64,000 nucleotides of DNA, taken from positions 186,001 to 250,000 of the forward strand of contig PDUO01000038.1 in the NCBI GenBank assembly GCA_003008705.1, given 5' to 3'. How positions within the stretch are numbered: position 1 is the stretch's first letter; each line of letters starts with the position of its first letter. This DNA comes from Pezicula radicicola. Taxonomy: Eukaryota; Ascomycota; Leotiomycetes; Helotiales; Dermateaceae. A program made the position numbers and the translations under genes. Below, piece after piece: positions 11,649-24,015 of the stretch. The notes below the pieces were generated by a model, which saw nothing but the letters and a program-made list of their open reading frames with translations, was not told the origin of the DNA and made no database searches.

Positions 11649-13314
11649 ATGACGGGGCATAGGATTGCGGACTCCTTCTCTCGAAATCCCATGAACCCCA
11701 ACAACACCATCCTACCGGCTTTCCAAGTCATATCTGACACCGACAAAAGAGGTCTCATCGTGGTCATTACAACCTTCTTCCTCTCATCTATATGGATATG
11801 TTTCTTCGTCCGATTGTATGTTCGATTAAAGCTCAATGGACCTTGGAAATGGGATGATTGGTTTATTGCTATTGCTACGGTTATTCTTCCCCCAAATACC
11901 TACCAATGTAACATACGTACATTTGAAGACTCGTACTAATTATGGAATAGGTCCTATCATCTGCCCGTTCCGCAGTTATCTACCTTGGAATAACATTAGG
12001 CTATGGCGAAAGCCTTGAATACCTCTCACCCGCGACTCTCCTTCCTATAGGCAGAACAATTTTCGGCGCCAATATCCTCTACATCCTTTCACTACTTGCC
12101 TCAAAATACGCCATCGCAACTCTCTGTCTTCGACTGACCGCCTTCCGTGAACACACCCGCATTATCTGGACCACCATAGCTGTTGTCAGCATAACCAGCC
12201 TTTCCTCCCTACTCCTAATATGCATATCCTGTCCACCGAGTCCCTGGACTCCTCCTCAAATAACTCAAACATGTCCCGGTCTATCATCACGCTGGATCGC
12301 CATATGCGTAATGGATATTACCACCGAGGTAGCCCTAGTTGTCATCCCACTTTCTCTAGTCCTCGGTCTACAAATGCCCTTAAAATTAAAACTAATGGTC
12401 TTTTTCGCCTTCGTACGTACCCAATTTCTCCGAGTACAATACCCTTTTGGAGTCAATTACTCATTACTCCTGAATCAAGTTTGAATTGCCCCTAAAACAT
12501 CAAGAAAAAGTAAACTAACTCCGAGTTTTTGAATGTATAGGGCGTCCGCGTGCCCACTATAATTTTCTCAAGCTTCCACATCGTCGCACTATTAAATGAA
12601 ATTACAAGCGATAATCCAACCTTGCTAGGAGTAGCTACACAGTCATGGTTACAAATTCAACTCGACTATGGCATCATAACCAGTACACTCACCTGCCTCG
12701 GCGCATTCCTCTCTCCATTCAACACACGACTAATCTTTATCACTGCCGATTCCTCAATTCTTGAAGATAACATAAGACGAGCTTCACTCATGGCATACCC
12801 GAATTCCGTTTCTCAAACTGGAAACAGCCAGAGGAGTTATAGATTAAAACATATCTCTACAGCGACGGGTGTAACTGGGACAACAGCCGTTGGTACATGT
12901 GGAAAAAGTACACAGACGACGTGGAGTAGTTTCTCGTTTGGTGGTGCCGGTTCTCATAGTGTGAAGGATAGTTCTAACACAGCTATGAGTGGAGGTAGTA
13001 TTAGTCCTGGTCTCGGAACCGGAGGCATGGGAATCGAAAGTTCAGGAAGTGGAAATAGAAATAGGTCCTTAAGTCCCGTTTTGAGAATGGATACGTTCCC
13101 GAGTGCGAATAAAACTCTTGTTACCGCTGGGAGGAGGGGTACCAGTCCTGGTGGCGATAGTAGGAGTGTTGGTGAAGAGATTGATGAGGTTGAGGAAATG
13201 GGGATGCACGGTATTATGATGGAGGTTGAGTGGGAGATTACGGATGGGGGACGCTGGAGTGTGAGTGGTCCTAGTGGTAGGGGTGGGAACGAGTTGAGTG
13301 GCTTGCCTTGTTAG
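11649..13314 (+). CDS. PTH11-like rhodopsin-fold integral membrane protein
   Basis: Predicted 488-aa multi-pass membrane protein. Exons 11649-11879, 11951-12412 and 12541-13314 join in frame; the first intron starts GTTATT and has a TACTAAT branch point. The family block WKWDDW follows the first helix at residues ~65-70, as in fungal rhodopsin-like (PTH11/CFEM-GPCR type, no CFEM here) proteins. Helices continue through GITLGYG, SKYAIATLCLRLTAFR, VMDITTEVALVVIPL, WLQIQLDYGIITSTLTCLGAFLSPF; then a long soluble tail from about residue 300, rich in Ser and Gly. Relatives include receptors for surface sensing in plant pathogens, but most members have no known ligand. The tail is poorly conserved in the family and its end is the least certain part. 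Confidence 0.85.
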
Positions 13315-14251
13315 TTTTGCTTTTGGAGAGAGAACTACAGTAGAGGAGGGAGAAGTGGAATTAATGGCTGGGGAAAAGTTGGGTTTGGTTCAATTTTAGC
13401 TTTGTTTTCCCGTTATATGATACCTCTCTCGTTTATGGAACTTTTCAAATGACTCCATGCTCTTAAGGATAGGAAAAGATGGAGTGAAATGACAGAAACT
13501 GCAGAGTGTAAATTGCTAGATATTTGACTAGGAGGTGCTAGCTATAATAACGTGGTTTAATAAAGCAAAACTAGAGTAGAAATATCTATATCAATCTAAG
13601 TAATCTAAGTAATATATTACAATAGAAACACTTAGTATAACTTCTTAGTTATTACTAGAGAGGTAGAATAAGTATATATTCTAATGTAAGTCCCAGTAAG
13701 AAATATAGTAGCTTTAACTAAATAAGACTAAATTTATAAAGCTAAACTACCCAGAAATTTATAACATAACCTAACCCACACATGTGCTTACAAGGATCAA
13801 AAAATCTCACCGCCTATAACCCATATGGCGCCAAGAAATTAGGTAGACATATACCTCGATCTCATCTCCATCTTTAAAACCCGTTGACTTGTTGTAAGAA
13901 TTCACATCAGACTCATCACGATTAAATCTACAAAGTACAAATAAAAACAGTCAGCCATTACCGACAGTCCCCGCTGCAAATAATAATAAAGTAAATTACT
14001 AAGTGCTACAAAAGAAGCCGAGTAGAAAAGTACTCACGAATGAGTATATCTAATAAAGGCATTGTAGTTAAAGGGGGATAAATTCCTTTTCATTACTCAA
14101 AGAACCCGAAAGCTTTAAAAAACAGACATCCTTTTAACCTGCTAAAAACGTTCCCTGCTAACATTTTCTGCCACGATCGATTGTGCTTGCCATATCCTCG
14201 CTATTCCTGTACCAGCATACCAGTACACATCTGTGATCTAGATCACTACTC
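13315..14251. other. Intergenic region with AT-rich island
   Basis: 3' flank of two convergent genes. 13540-13800 is very AT-rich with repeated AATCTAAGT and dense TA steps, again like a RIP-degraded relic. No coding remnant is recognisable. Confidence 0.4.
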
Positions 14252-15701
14252 TCACTCACCAACCTCATTAGAACCAACAGCCCTAACAACACCCTCATCC
14301 TTCCCCACCCGCTTCTCCTCATCCCCAATAACACCAGCCCCATCCCCACAACCAGAACCAGTCCTCTCACTCCCACCATCCTCCTCCCTCTTCACCTCAG
14401 CCTCCGTCTTCTCAGTCTTCTTCCCCTTCAACAAAGGCCAATGACCATGAACCTCATTATACCTCATACACAAGAATCCCAAAATAATAAAGATCCAGTA
14501 TACGTTATACGAGATAACACTCCCATAAGTAGCACTATTCTGCCACCCAAGAATAGCATTGAAAATACCCCAACCACCACCACCGTTAATCTCAGGATTT
14601 CCAAAATTGACATGCCAGACTGATTTCGTGATGTCGTATGATCCGGCTCCTGAGCCAACTTCATCGGCATCGGATCCGACGAGATCGTTCCATTGCTGTG
14701 CTTGTAAGTACCAAACTCCTCTGGAAAAGAGTCCGGCTGCTACGAGGTAGAGAAGACAGGTTGAGATTACAAGGAAGTATTGGAGTTTTGCTGAGGCGCC
14801 TCCGCTATAGAAACATTAGTATCGTACTATCAATCCAAAGAGTTCCCCCAGAGAAAAGGTAAGTTCCAAACGAGAAAGAAGAGAAGAAAAAGAAAAGAAA
14901 CATACCGATAAAGTAAATACCCCACAGCACCCCCAGCAATCAAACCCACAACAACAGGAATCGGCACACTACTAGCCGGACTACTAAAAGTAACACCAGC
15001 AATAAAAACAATAGCCTCCAACCCCTCCCTCAAAACAGTAACGAACGGCAACATAAACATAACATATTTCTCAGCCCATCTCTTCCAACGACCCTTCTGA
15101 CCAGCCGATTTCTCCAGTCTAGAATCCATTGCCTTGGAAAGTTTTACGGCCCATTTCTCTTTCATTTTGGAGACCCGGAGGAGTGCTGCTCCTAGGATGG
15201 CTATTACTATGGAGGCGAAGATCGCGAAGGATCCTATTCGGTGTTTGGTATGTTTAGCTTGATTTGATCTTGTTGCCGTATATAGTTTTATCGATGCGTG
15301 AAAAGAGAAAAGCAAAAACAAACCTTCCCAATAATCCTCAGTATTTGAATAATCATCAACACCAATCCCATAAAAAGCACCAATCATCCCAGCACCAATA
15401 ATCAAACATATCAATAGACCCAAGCCTACTCCAAGCCATACTTGTGTACATAGTTTACGAAAGACGACTGGGTCTTGACCTGGTCCATCGAGAGTTTGCC
15501 GGAGGAAAGCAAAGAGGACGGAGACTACGACGACTACTTCGAGGGATTCGCGGAAGACTACGAAGAAGACTGTTTTGATGGTGTTAGTTTGAGAGAAATG
15601 ATTTGGGTTTTGATTCAAACTTAGGGATGATGTGTTGTGGGGAAGGAGAGATTGAAGAGAGAAGAAAATATACCTGGGACAGCAAAAAGATCGGCCGTCA
15701 T
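14252..15701 (-). CDS. FTR1: High-affinity iron permease (FTR1 family)
   Basis: Plasma-membrane iron permease of 384 aa, which in fungi works with a FET3-type multicopper ferroxidase in reductive iron uptake. Exons 15701-15674, 15569-15324, 15233-14906 and 14804-14252. The 28-base first exon encodes MTADLFAVP and joins in frame to [11 protein letters not shown]. The two iron-handling motifs are RESLE (residues 16-20) and REGLE (160-164). Also typical: LFSRGVW, the [13 protein letters not shown] segment, and [30 protein letters not shown]. The cytoplasmic tail is Lys/Glu/Gly-rich. No ferroxidase gene lies beside it, unlike the frequent FTR1-FET3 pair. A GATA site of iron-repressor type is at 16238-16246 upstream. 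Confidence 0.95.
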
Positions 15702-16237
15702 CTTTGCGATTCTTCTTGTGAGGTTATACCTCGCCGATACTTGCTACTTCGCACCGTAGTATGCTGAAGAACAGACGGGAACACACGACACGGCAGTCGA
15801 AGAGGGGAACGAAGCCAATCTTGTACTTCCAACCAGTCGCCCGAGCATCGAGCCCAACACACCACAAAGCACCAATAGTACCTTCGTACTGTGTAACACA
15901 AGCTCAAGGCAAAGGCCCTCTTATCGCTATCGCTCCCACATCCCCACCGCGTTAACCATCAGAATAAGAAGACCGTAAAAAGCAACAAAACGCAACTAAA
16001 AGTGACCCATCCAGTGACATGCCTTTCCACAATTTCACAAAGAGCAGCCCACATTAACCTTTCGAACAATCCCGTCCCACCCCTCACAGAAGCATCATCC
16101 AATCACCAAAACTGCCGCCTCAAGCCCAAAACTCAAATACTTCGTAATCAGATTAGATATCTAACCATACAGAGCACCACCACCCACCTCCCATCCAAGG
16201 CGAAGAAATCCCGCAGCAACATCCTTGCAAAGTCTCC

Positions 16238-16246
16238 TTATCAGAT
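16238..16246 (-). promoter_or_regulatory. Iron-type GATA site (ATCWGATAA)
   Basis: On the minus strand it reads ATCTGATAA, an exact match to the motif bound by the iron-dependent GATA repressors SreA/SRE/Urbs1. It lies about 540 bases upstream of the FTR1 ATG, in the same orientation. Such repressors shut reductive iron uptake when iron is plentiful; the link here is inference. Confidence 0.5.
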
Positions 16247-16350
16247 GAAAAGATACTCATCTCCTGACGCCAGCGATTGTCACTCCAAATGCCTAATTGG
16301 ATAATTCATAAACAAGGGTGTGCCAAGATCCACGATGCGGCATAAGCCGC

Positions 16351-16380
16351 CTTGACAAGCCTTGACAAGCTTTGACAAGC
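16351..16380 (+). repeat. Three tandem CTTGACAAGC units
   Basis: Three adjacent 10-base copies (CTTGACAAGC twice, then TTTGACAAGC), each nearly palindromic around TTGACAA. They follow a 5-bp-stem hairpin and precede two CTCGGCG words. Position about 650 bases upstream of FTR1; a protein-binding array is possible but unproven. Confidence 0.6.
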
Positions 16381-16708
16381 TTTGCTCGGCGAACGGTTGG
16401 CTCGGCGTTCGTTATTTTCTTTTGCTGGTCGATGATCAAATGGTCGTGTGATGAGTGCAATCCCTTGTTCTACTGTACGTACCGGTCAAGACGTTTGCGA
16501 AAGGAGGGCCTTTGATAAAGGTCCCTGGCCTCCAGTAAGGCCAGTCAGAGCAGCCATCATCTAGGCAATCAGGATGTAGATCATTTTTACAACGCTTTAC
16601 GACCCAAGGACTCGCCGCCTCAGAGTCAAGTTTGATAACCTTCATTTTCCACTCCATTTTTATATCACTACTTTACTTTTTACTTTTCCCTTTTCTGTTT
16701 GCTGGGTA

Positions 16709-19700
16709 TCATACAAATCCTCGAATGCCTCTAATGCCGCTCGTTTTCTTGTCCTTCGCATCCTTCCCTTCGTCTTTTTTCTTCCCTTCGGCCTTATCCT
16801 TGTCTTTCTTTCCAATATTCTGCACTCCACCTATTCTGGTTAGTAAGAACATAACAATGGATATCGAATCTACAAACCTCGACCATAAATGCGCACATCA
16901 CTTCCCGGCTTGATTTTCGGATTGCCATCATCCCCAAAGTCTTCAATATCCCTATGTGCAAAGTTGCTCTTTACTGATCGCGGACTGAACGCCTGAAAAT
17001 GACCCCCAGAAGTAGAACCTGTGGCACTACGGGAATCCGAGGATGAGGATGCCAAGTCTCTGGATTCTGTGTTGAGTCGCAATGGCCGAACGGGGAAGTG
17101 TGAATGCGTAAGAATATTATCGTAAGAATCTGGATCAGACATAGTATGGAGTCTTGGCCTACGATGATGTTCGGTAGGAGAACTGTGAGTTGAATGCGCT
17201 GGCAAGTCTGTACGAGCACGCGTGATCCCACCCAACAGGAGTGGCTCATCATAACGTTCCGAGTCTCTTAGATCCAAGTATGCTGATTGGAGTGCCGTAT
17301 ATCGCTTTAGCAAGTGATTATGAGCCTTCTGGAGTTCCATGATACGTGAGCGTGTTGTGGCTAGACCATCATCCAAAAGAGCCTGCACAACTCTCGACGG
17401 TTTCTTCTGGGAATTTTGCAATGCCTCTTCAAACTTGGCATTCAATGCAGCGATTTCATCATCAAATGCCTTCTTCGACTTTTGCAATTCTGCGTTCTGA
17501 GCTTCGAGCTTCAATTTCAGAACCTCGACTTCTTTTACCACATTTTCATCCATCTCTCTCGCACTTTGAAGTTCCCCTTCCTTTGTTTCATACCTCCGAA
17601 GAGAGGTCGTCAATCTCTCCACCTCTGCACGCAAGCTTTCCAGCTCATGAAGACTCGATTCAACCGACTGTAGCTTTTGTTGTGAACCAAATTCTCTGGA
17701 TTCGCTGTTGACAATAAGCTGCTTCATGTCATACAGCTCGTCATGTGCTGCAATAAGATCGCGCCGTAACTGATCCCCTTCTGTGGTCCAAACCTTCTTC
17801 TCCTCTTTGAGAGCCCGAAGCTTTGCAGACAGATCAGCCTCCCATTTGCGAGAATGTCCTTTGCTCTTTTCAGTTTCCCTTTTCATCTGTAGGTTGCTCC
17901 GCTTCGCATCTTCAAGCTTGCTTTTCAGAGCTTTGTTCGAATTGATGAGATACTGCGTCTCTGCTTCAACCCTAGCCTCACGTATTTGCTTCCGTCGAAG
18001 CTGTCCAATATGAGAAAGATGCTGCTGCTTCAAATACCGCTCAAAGCTTAAATCATTTTTCAAGAGTGTGAGTTCTCGATGTAAATATGCAATGACCATT
18101 TGTGATTCCGACGGTGCTATGCTACCCTTAACGCTCTCTGTGCCATTATGAGTTGATTGGAAACAGCTGTCAATCTGGTGAGAAGCATCATTCTGGTTCT
18201 GACTGGACCCGATGGACAGAGCGCTTTCGTTGGTAAGGGATTGGTGAAGACTACTTCGTAGTGACCTTTGGTTATCCACGATAGAATGCAAATTAATATT
18301 CGACGGAGATGGCGTTGCTCGGACTGGACCCAAAGTTGGACTGTCATTAATGCATTCCTCACCTCTATGGGGGCCTTGGGGTCTCAAGGTTGGAGAATCG
18401 GCGATCGATGGCATTGAGAAGCTGGTTTGCGAAGCCCTCCTGTACATTCCCGCGAATCCTCTTTCTCTGCCGCCGTTTGGCGGAGAAACGGCCGTTGAAG
18501 TTGTGTGGCGCCAACTATTATGCCGGGATGCAAAGGAAGTCAGGTGTTCGTTCTCCGGCAGAGGTTGTTCGGGGACATCCTCATTTGGTCGAACCTTTAC
18601 CAGTGGATCCAATCGTCTCGATCTCGACTCAGGCTCAGGTCCTCCATCTCCAGGGCTATAAAGTCCCATACATTCTGCAATAACATCGCCAGATTGGCTT
18701 TTCATCCACCGGTTCGTGTCAGTGAGTTCAGACTCCAGTGTCAGCATGAAGAAGTTTGGGTGCAATAAATGGAGCTGTCGGAAGTTCTCTGATCTTTGCC
18801 GGATCTCTGAAGGCTGAACATCTAGCTCGTTCCAGGCGGGAAAGCCTGCGTGCCGTAAATACCTTTGAGGTTTCCGTATGTAACTCATAAAATTGATCGG
18901 GTAGAGTCCGTACAAGAATGTGAAATAATGCAGCAATTCTGGAACAGTCTCGTCCTCAGAATCCAACAGATATGAGAGCTTTTCCCACTCCACGCCGCTG
19001 CTCTCTCCACCTCGCAACTCTGTCAAGCTTGCCTTCACGACTTCTCCTTGGACTTCATTTGCAGCTGGAATGTCAGCGCCTGGGCGCCGATACCGGTCCC
19101 AGAAAAGCATACGACTGTAGATATTGAAAAGTGCTGGAAGGTAGCTTGCGAGAGAATTGGGTACGTGGGGTAAAAACATTATGGTAGCTGTCATCGCGAG
19201 GGATATGGCTCGTGTCGAGGTATCTATTTGTAGGCATCGAAGGAGATTTTCGAATAAGGGTGTATCAAGCATTTGGTGGAGGTGGGGAGGTTGGAATTCG
19301 ATGAAGTCGACGAGGAGCGAAAGAGCTGGAATCCGACTGTCCCTCTTGACCACGAATTGATCAAGTGATGTTAGGAAATCCTATGTCGTATTAGCCAAGT
19401 TGCGACCATACTCCCTTGGGACCATACCTTGGGGCGCTTCCTCCCAAACTCTAGCAAGATGTATTTCATTTGTCTCTCGACAAACAGCGCTTCGCGATCC
19501 ATTTCTCCAGCAGATGCAGTAACAAACTTGACGAGCCAAGTGGACAGCAGGCTTTCTGTCAGAACCGCACTGCTATTTTTCGCATCCTCGAGATCTTCGT
19601 CATCTTCGTCATAGACGAGAATGCTCAGCAGAGTGTGATGTGCCTCGGTCGAAAGACCCTTCTCTTCCCCAAGTTGCTCCAGCACCGGTCCTGCCAACCG

Positions 19701-20089
19701 ATCCCACCATTGTAAGAGTCTGCCAGAGCCCTGAATACCCCTCTTCAGTTGTCGCAAGATAGCAAGGAAGACAGCGTATCGTGCCGGCGTACCAACGACC
19801 TCCTTCTCGTAGAGCGATAAAAGCTCCTCTTGGAGCTTCTGCTGATCCGCCTCATCATTATCGTCGTGCTTATCGAGGTATGCGTGTACAACTTGGATCA
19901 GGTCATCAGGTAAAGGGAGTGTAGGAGTTGATATGGATGAGGTGACTGCCTTGGTGAGGTCTTTCAGCGATCTGCGACAATTGTATCAGCTCATCGTCGT
20001 CTCTTGGGCACCAACAGGCTCGAGCGCGCAGTGTGCTCGAGAGTAGTCCAGGACAGGAGGAACACAGGAGGAACGCACCCTGAAGACAT
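16709..20089 (-). CDS. TSC1: TSC1 / hamartin, subunit of the TSC complex
   Basis: Predicted 1059-aa scaffold that with TSC2 restrains the Rheb GTPase and so TOR signalling. Exons 20089-20079 (11 bases), 19971-19428, 19380-16878 and 16830-16709. The tiny first exon gives MSSG and joins to SLKDLTKAV, the family's start. The N-terminal hamartin domain runs to about residue 450 (DFLTSLDQFVVKRDSRIPALSLLVDF; YFTFLYGLYPINFMSYIRKP). A Ser/Pro-rich middle precedes a long coiled coil at about residues 620-880. The last exon adds a Lys/Asp-rich tail ending GIRGIRGFV. Without the final 47-nt intron the frame would stop early at GRGL. Length fits fungal TSC1. Confidence 0.93.
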
Positions 20090-21345
20090 ATTTCTGCCAA
20101 AAACATCTAAACTCCTTGGGAATATACTTTGGCGGTGTGAGGCTTCTTTCTCTATTGGTGGGTGAGGTTGGAATGCGCACTGCGGGTAACCGCGGGGTCC
20201 TTGTCGAGATGGAGGCGTTTCGATAGCATCAAATATGCATGAGAGAGGGTCCCAAAGCGAACCATAGGGGGGAATTGCTTCTTTATGGGAACTTCGGGCG
20301 ACGACGTGAAGCAAGGGAAGAGGATGATTTATGAGGGAGATTGAGTTTGAGATGCTGATGCAAGAGATTTTCCAAATCCATGGGAGACGACCCCATCGAC
20401 AAGAGGAACGACGCGCCGGAGCCGAGGGGAAAAAAAGCAACTTCTGTCAACCGCACATCACAGCAATCAATGGTACAGTACGACAACGACGACAAGATTA
20501 TCAGCATCAATGTCCTAGAAATCTAACATTCACAACGTACATTGTTCTCACACCTCTGCGTATAGTTCATCTAATCATTAAAATTTTCATATTACCATGA
20601 ACTAGAGGGGAAAGGCAAGGGCCTGAGCTGAGCTGAGAGCCCTTCCTTATGACCGATGTGGTTAGAGTCAGCCATTTCTTACCATTTCCACGTAATAAAA
20701 AGGCTCCAGAAGTTCAGTCATGAGTTTCTTAGACTAAGATTGTTATATGTGGTACACTGTGCCTTGGGTGATACATGGAGAAAACAAGGGGGATACGTCA
20801 AAATCTAGTTCAAGATGGGGTTGTATTATAGTATGTAGGTTTCTATGCAATCGAGGTCCAGTTTATGGTCGAAAACGACACTAACCGAATTAGGAATAGT
20901 GTCTCGAACATTCACCTCCATATCACATCGTCACAGGTACTAAGAGCAAGTGCGACGTTCATGTGGCTGAATTCTCAGAGACCCTGAGGGTGGCATATCA
21001 GTGAACTGTGAATGAAGCTTCATATGTCAGTAACTAAATGGCAATTTAAGAATAATATCCAACTTCACGCTAGATTATCTGTTCACCAACATAAAATAGC
21101 AATCGAATATAAGCATAAGGTCATTTACTCAAGTGAGTCACTTGACTTTAGTAACTCATATAGGGATAACCTGGTTCAAAGTTGACTTAAACAACTCACG
21201 TAGTTTGATAAACTTATTCCAACTAATTTAACCTATTTGGATGGAATATCTGACTTGTCCTAGTCATCTCTTACAAACTAAATCGGACGGATAGTGAAAA
21301 ATCAATTGAAGAATGTTCGAATTCACACCAGAGTCCAGTATCGGA
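20090..21345. other. Intergenic region
   Basis: TSC1 promoter on the left and the 3' flank of the next gene on the right. 20280-20440 is open on several frames but without recognisable product. 21060-21250 is AT-rich with CAAGTGAGTCACTTGAC-type partial inverted repeats. Nothing else seen. Confidence 0.4.
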
Positions 21346-22482
21346 TTACCGTCTCCATTTTAAATAAGGCAACTCCTCCAACTCCTGAAGTTCTTCATAC
21401 TCTTTCTTAGAAGTGTCGGTCTTTTGCCATCGATACATTACAGATTCCATTCCCTCCAGGTCCCCCTCATGTCCCCACCAGGGCACCTGCTCTATCGAAA
21501 CTCTATCCATCTTTGGAGGCGCCTTCATGAAATCCGAGAAGAGTTGCACAAATCTTTCAATATTTCGCTCATTTACCCCCCAAGTTGAATGCGGTTCTAG
21601 ATCAACAAATTTAACGTAAAGTGTTTCCACTGATTTTATTGCGTAGATAAATCTCTGGAGTTGAGCTCTATAATTATCCTTATTGGATAACATGTCTTCA
21701 TCAACATCTAGCCACAAGGGACAACCGTTGTAAGATCCACCGGTTTCCTCATTAAGCCAAATCTCAAGGCCAAAGTCAAGAGTGAGTTCTTCGGGCTGGC
21801 AAGACTTCATGTCTTTGTTAAAACGGAGATAATGGAAGATAATGAAGGGAATCCAGTGTGGACGTCGTTTCCAATCATCGAACTGTATATTACCATCATC
21901 TCGACCACCAGCCGGGAACCAATTAGCTCCTGTAGTACATAAAGCATTAGCCATCATTTCATCCTCAATTTCTGGCCAGTCCCGAATCTCAATTTTCAAC
22001 TTCGATACGGTCTTTACTGAAGACTCTGCCATATCTCTAAAGCTCCAAAGGTTGCTAGGTCCCAAAACGAAAGTGTTCATCTTGTAGAAATAGTGTAAAG
22101 CTTCGTGATATAGCTCTTGATCTCCTCTGAGGGCTTGAATCAGAGCTGGTGTCTTGCCATTCCATGAGTCTGTCAGCAGCGGATAGAAGATTAATTCTCG
22201 GATTTCGGCTGGGAAGCAACGTAGTCCCTTTTGTGATAAGGAACCCCACTTAGCTTCTGCTTTACCTTGAAGAAATTGACCAATTCTCTTTGAAATGTTA
22301 CTGAGAGCACTCTCGCTGTCATTAAGTCCTCGCTCGATTCGTTCTAGTTTTGCGTTTTGCGTTGTCTCAGCGAATAGTTTGTCGAATTTTGTTTTGATTT
22401 CGGTGAGAGCATTTTCACGATCGTTAAGCTCGAGGTTCTCGACTTGTGCGAAGAGTTGATCTAGGGTTGCGTGGACTGCCAT
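21346..22482 (-). CDS. 2EXR/F-box-like domain protein, paralog A
   Basis: Single-exon protein of 378 aa, function unknown. After an N-terminal coiled-coil-like stretch (QVENLELNDRENALTEIK) comes GLRCFPAEIRELIFYPLL, the short helical block that opens 2EXR and F-box-like proteins of ascomycetes. Next is KTPALIQALRGDQELYHEALHYFYK, the segment that in such proteins follows the block ('...alLrtcrqiy.Ea...fy'). The rest is a variable alpha/beta region. The gene at 24016-25265 on the same strand shares this layout (FPPEIRDLIF; KTPALIKALRPQQDLYADALKIYRKM), so the two arose by duplication. The ATG at 22482 is the first in frame. These families are often expanded and have no known biochemical role. Confidence 0.75.
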   Translation of the reverse strand: MAVHATLDQLFAQVENLELNDRENALTEIKTKFDKLFAETTQNAKLERIERGLNDSESALSNISKRIGQFLQGKAEAKWGSLSQKGLRCFPAEIRELIFYPLLTDSWNGKTPALIQALRGDQELYHEALHYFYKMNTFVLGPSNLWSFRDMAESSVKTVSKLKIEIRDWPEIEDEMMANALCTTGANWFPAGGRDDGNIQFDDWKRRPHWIPFIIFHYLRFNKDMKSCQPEELTLDFGLEIWLNEETGGSYNGCPLWLDVDEDMLSNKDNYRAQLQRFIYAIKSVETLYVKFVDLEPHSTWGVNERNIERFVQLFSDFMKAPPKMDRVSIEQVPWWGHEGDLEGMESVMYRWQKTDTSKKEYEELQELEELPYLKWRR

Positions 22483-24015
22483 GTTTTCTGGTTGAATTGT
22501 TTGTGGATATCTTGTCTTAGTGACTGTTGTAAAGTTGAAGTTGAAGTTTGAATTTTTGATTTTAGTACAGAGTATTTCACTTGATATATAGTCAGACCTA
22601 AGGCAATGTTTTGAGATTCTATTAAATGGGGCTTTGTGATTATTGAAGTGTTGCTTTATTTTTCTATTTTGATTTTCTTTCAGAAGCTTTAATACTGATA
22701 AAACCTATTTTTATAACAACTTTGGTCAATAACGTAAAAATCAAAGAGTATAATAAAGGAGCTCGAGTGTAAGTGCGGGGTCAAATGAGGTGATCAAATC
22801 CGGTAGTCTCTTTAAAGTAATATTTGCCAATTAGACGGATCATTTGGAACGACAAAGAGCATTAAGAAGGAAAACCCTCAAGTTCACCAGAAGAAGCTTT
22901 TCGTCGTCACCAAGCAGCTCTATATGCAACTAAAGTTATTACCATAATTAGCTCCAATTGCGTCTAGTATAGTTGTTCAGGTCATGGGGTTGCTGTCCAT
23001 GCTTCGTAAGGCGCAAAGGTTGCAGGAGGTTAACTTTTATCTCTTCAATCTTTTTGTTTGGCAGCTTATCATTGCTAACACTATTGCACATATTCCTTTG
23101 TCTCGGATTTCTTTTATGTGAGAGTAATAAAGCTACTCAAATTGCCTAGGTAACCTCAATTCAAGTTAAGTCTAAATTATTTAACTACCAAAATCAAGTT
23201 AGTTATTATACTGTTATGTAACTACGTACAACAGTATTATTATAGAAACTTGAATATAGCCACGTGGTAGTGAGTCTACTTCTGGGCCATATTCTAGATT
23301 CTATAGAAGTCACAGGTGTTCTTGGTCCCCTAAAGATAAAACAGTGTGCCAGCCACGAATCACGTGTACAACTAGTATAACCTCATTTCCACTGCCCGCC
23401 ATGGCCTCTAATTTGTGGAGGATCAGAGCACTAGTGGCTTGACCATTTGACATCAAAAACAGCTTAATTATTATAGGAAACGAGGCCCTTGCGATGCTCA
23501 CTTCTTGTATATGATATATAGTGTAGAAATCCCCGTAGATTCGAGGGCCATGATAATACAAGATTTCCCATAATTACCCATATTCCTATATTTCATCACT
23601 TTCTACTTATTGGTGCTCGAGGGTTCATATAGTGTAAAGAGGCAAAGTGATAATATACAAGAGAGAAAACAAGCAATCGGCAGTTTTAAATTTAAAATTA
23701 TGTTCTGCTAATAAATTTATACTGTGTTATTAATTTACCTTTATAGATGTTAAGCAAATCAGCCTAGTAGAATGTCTTGTCTAAACAAGTACACAATGGA
23801 TAAGTTCGAAGTTGAAAAAACAAAACACTATTATGCATACAAGGTCATACATTACAAAGCAGTTTATACTGTAGCAGGCTTAAATATACGTAGTTACAAA
23901 GGAACGATTCGATCTTCTCTATTTGCTCTTCCCAATGTGTTTTAGCAACACACGGTACCTAGGACCTTTCCTTCTAGTCAGGTATGTATTCCCAAAACCA
24001 CTTTCGCTTCAGTGA
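22483..24015. other. Intergenic region, AT-rich
   Basis: About 1.5 kb between two same-strand paralogs, about 60-65% AT by eye, with short direct words (CAAGTTA, TATAGTGTA). No reading frame of note and no transposon motif seen. Confidence 0.45.

Larger units (their letters stand above)
15702..16708. promoter_or_regulatory. FTR1 upstream region
   Basis: About 1 kb between the FTR1 start and the end of TSC1 (same strand), so it should hold the FTR1 promoter. It contains an iron-type GATA site, a near match ATCAGATTA at 16147-16155, a short hairpin GCGGC-ATAA-GCCGC at 16337-16350, and a tandem repeat at 16351-16380. Short frames here show no domain. Confidence 0.5.
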
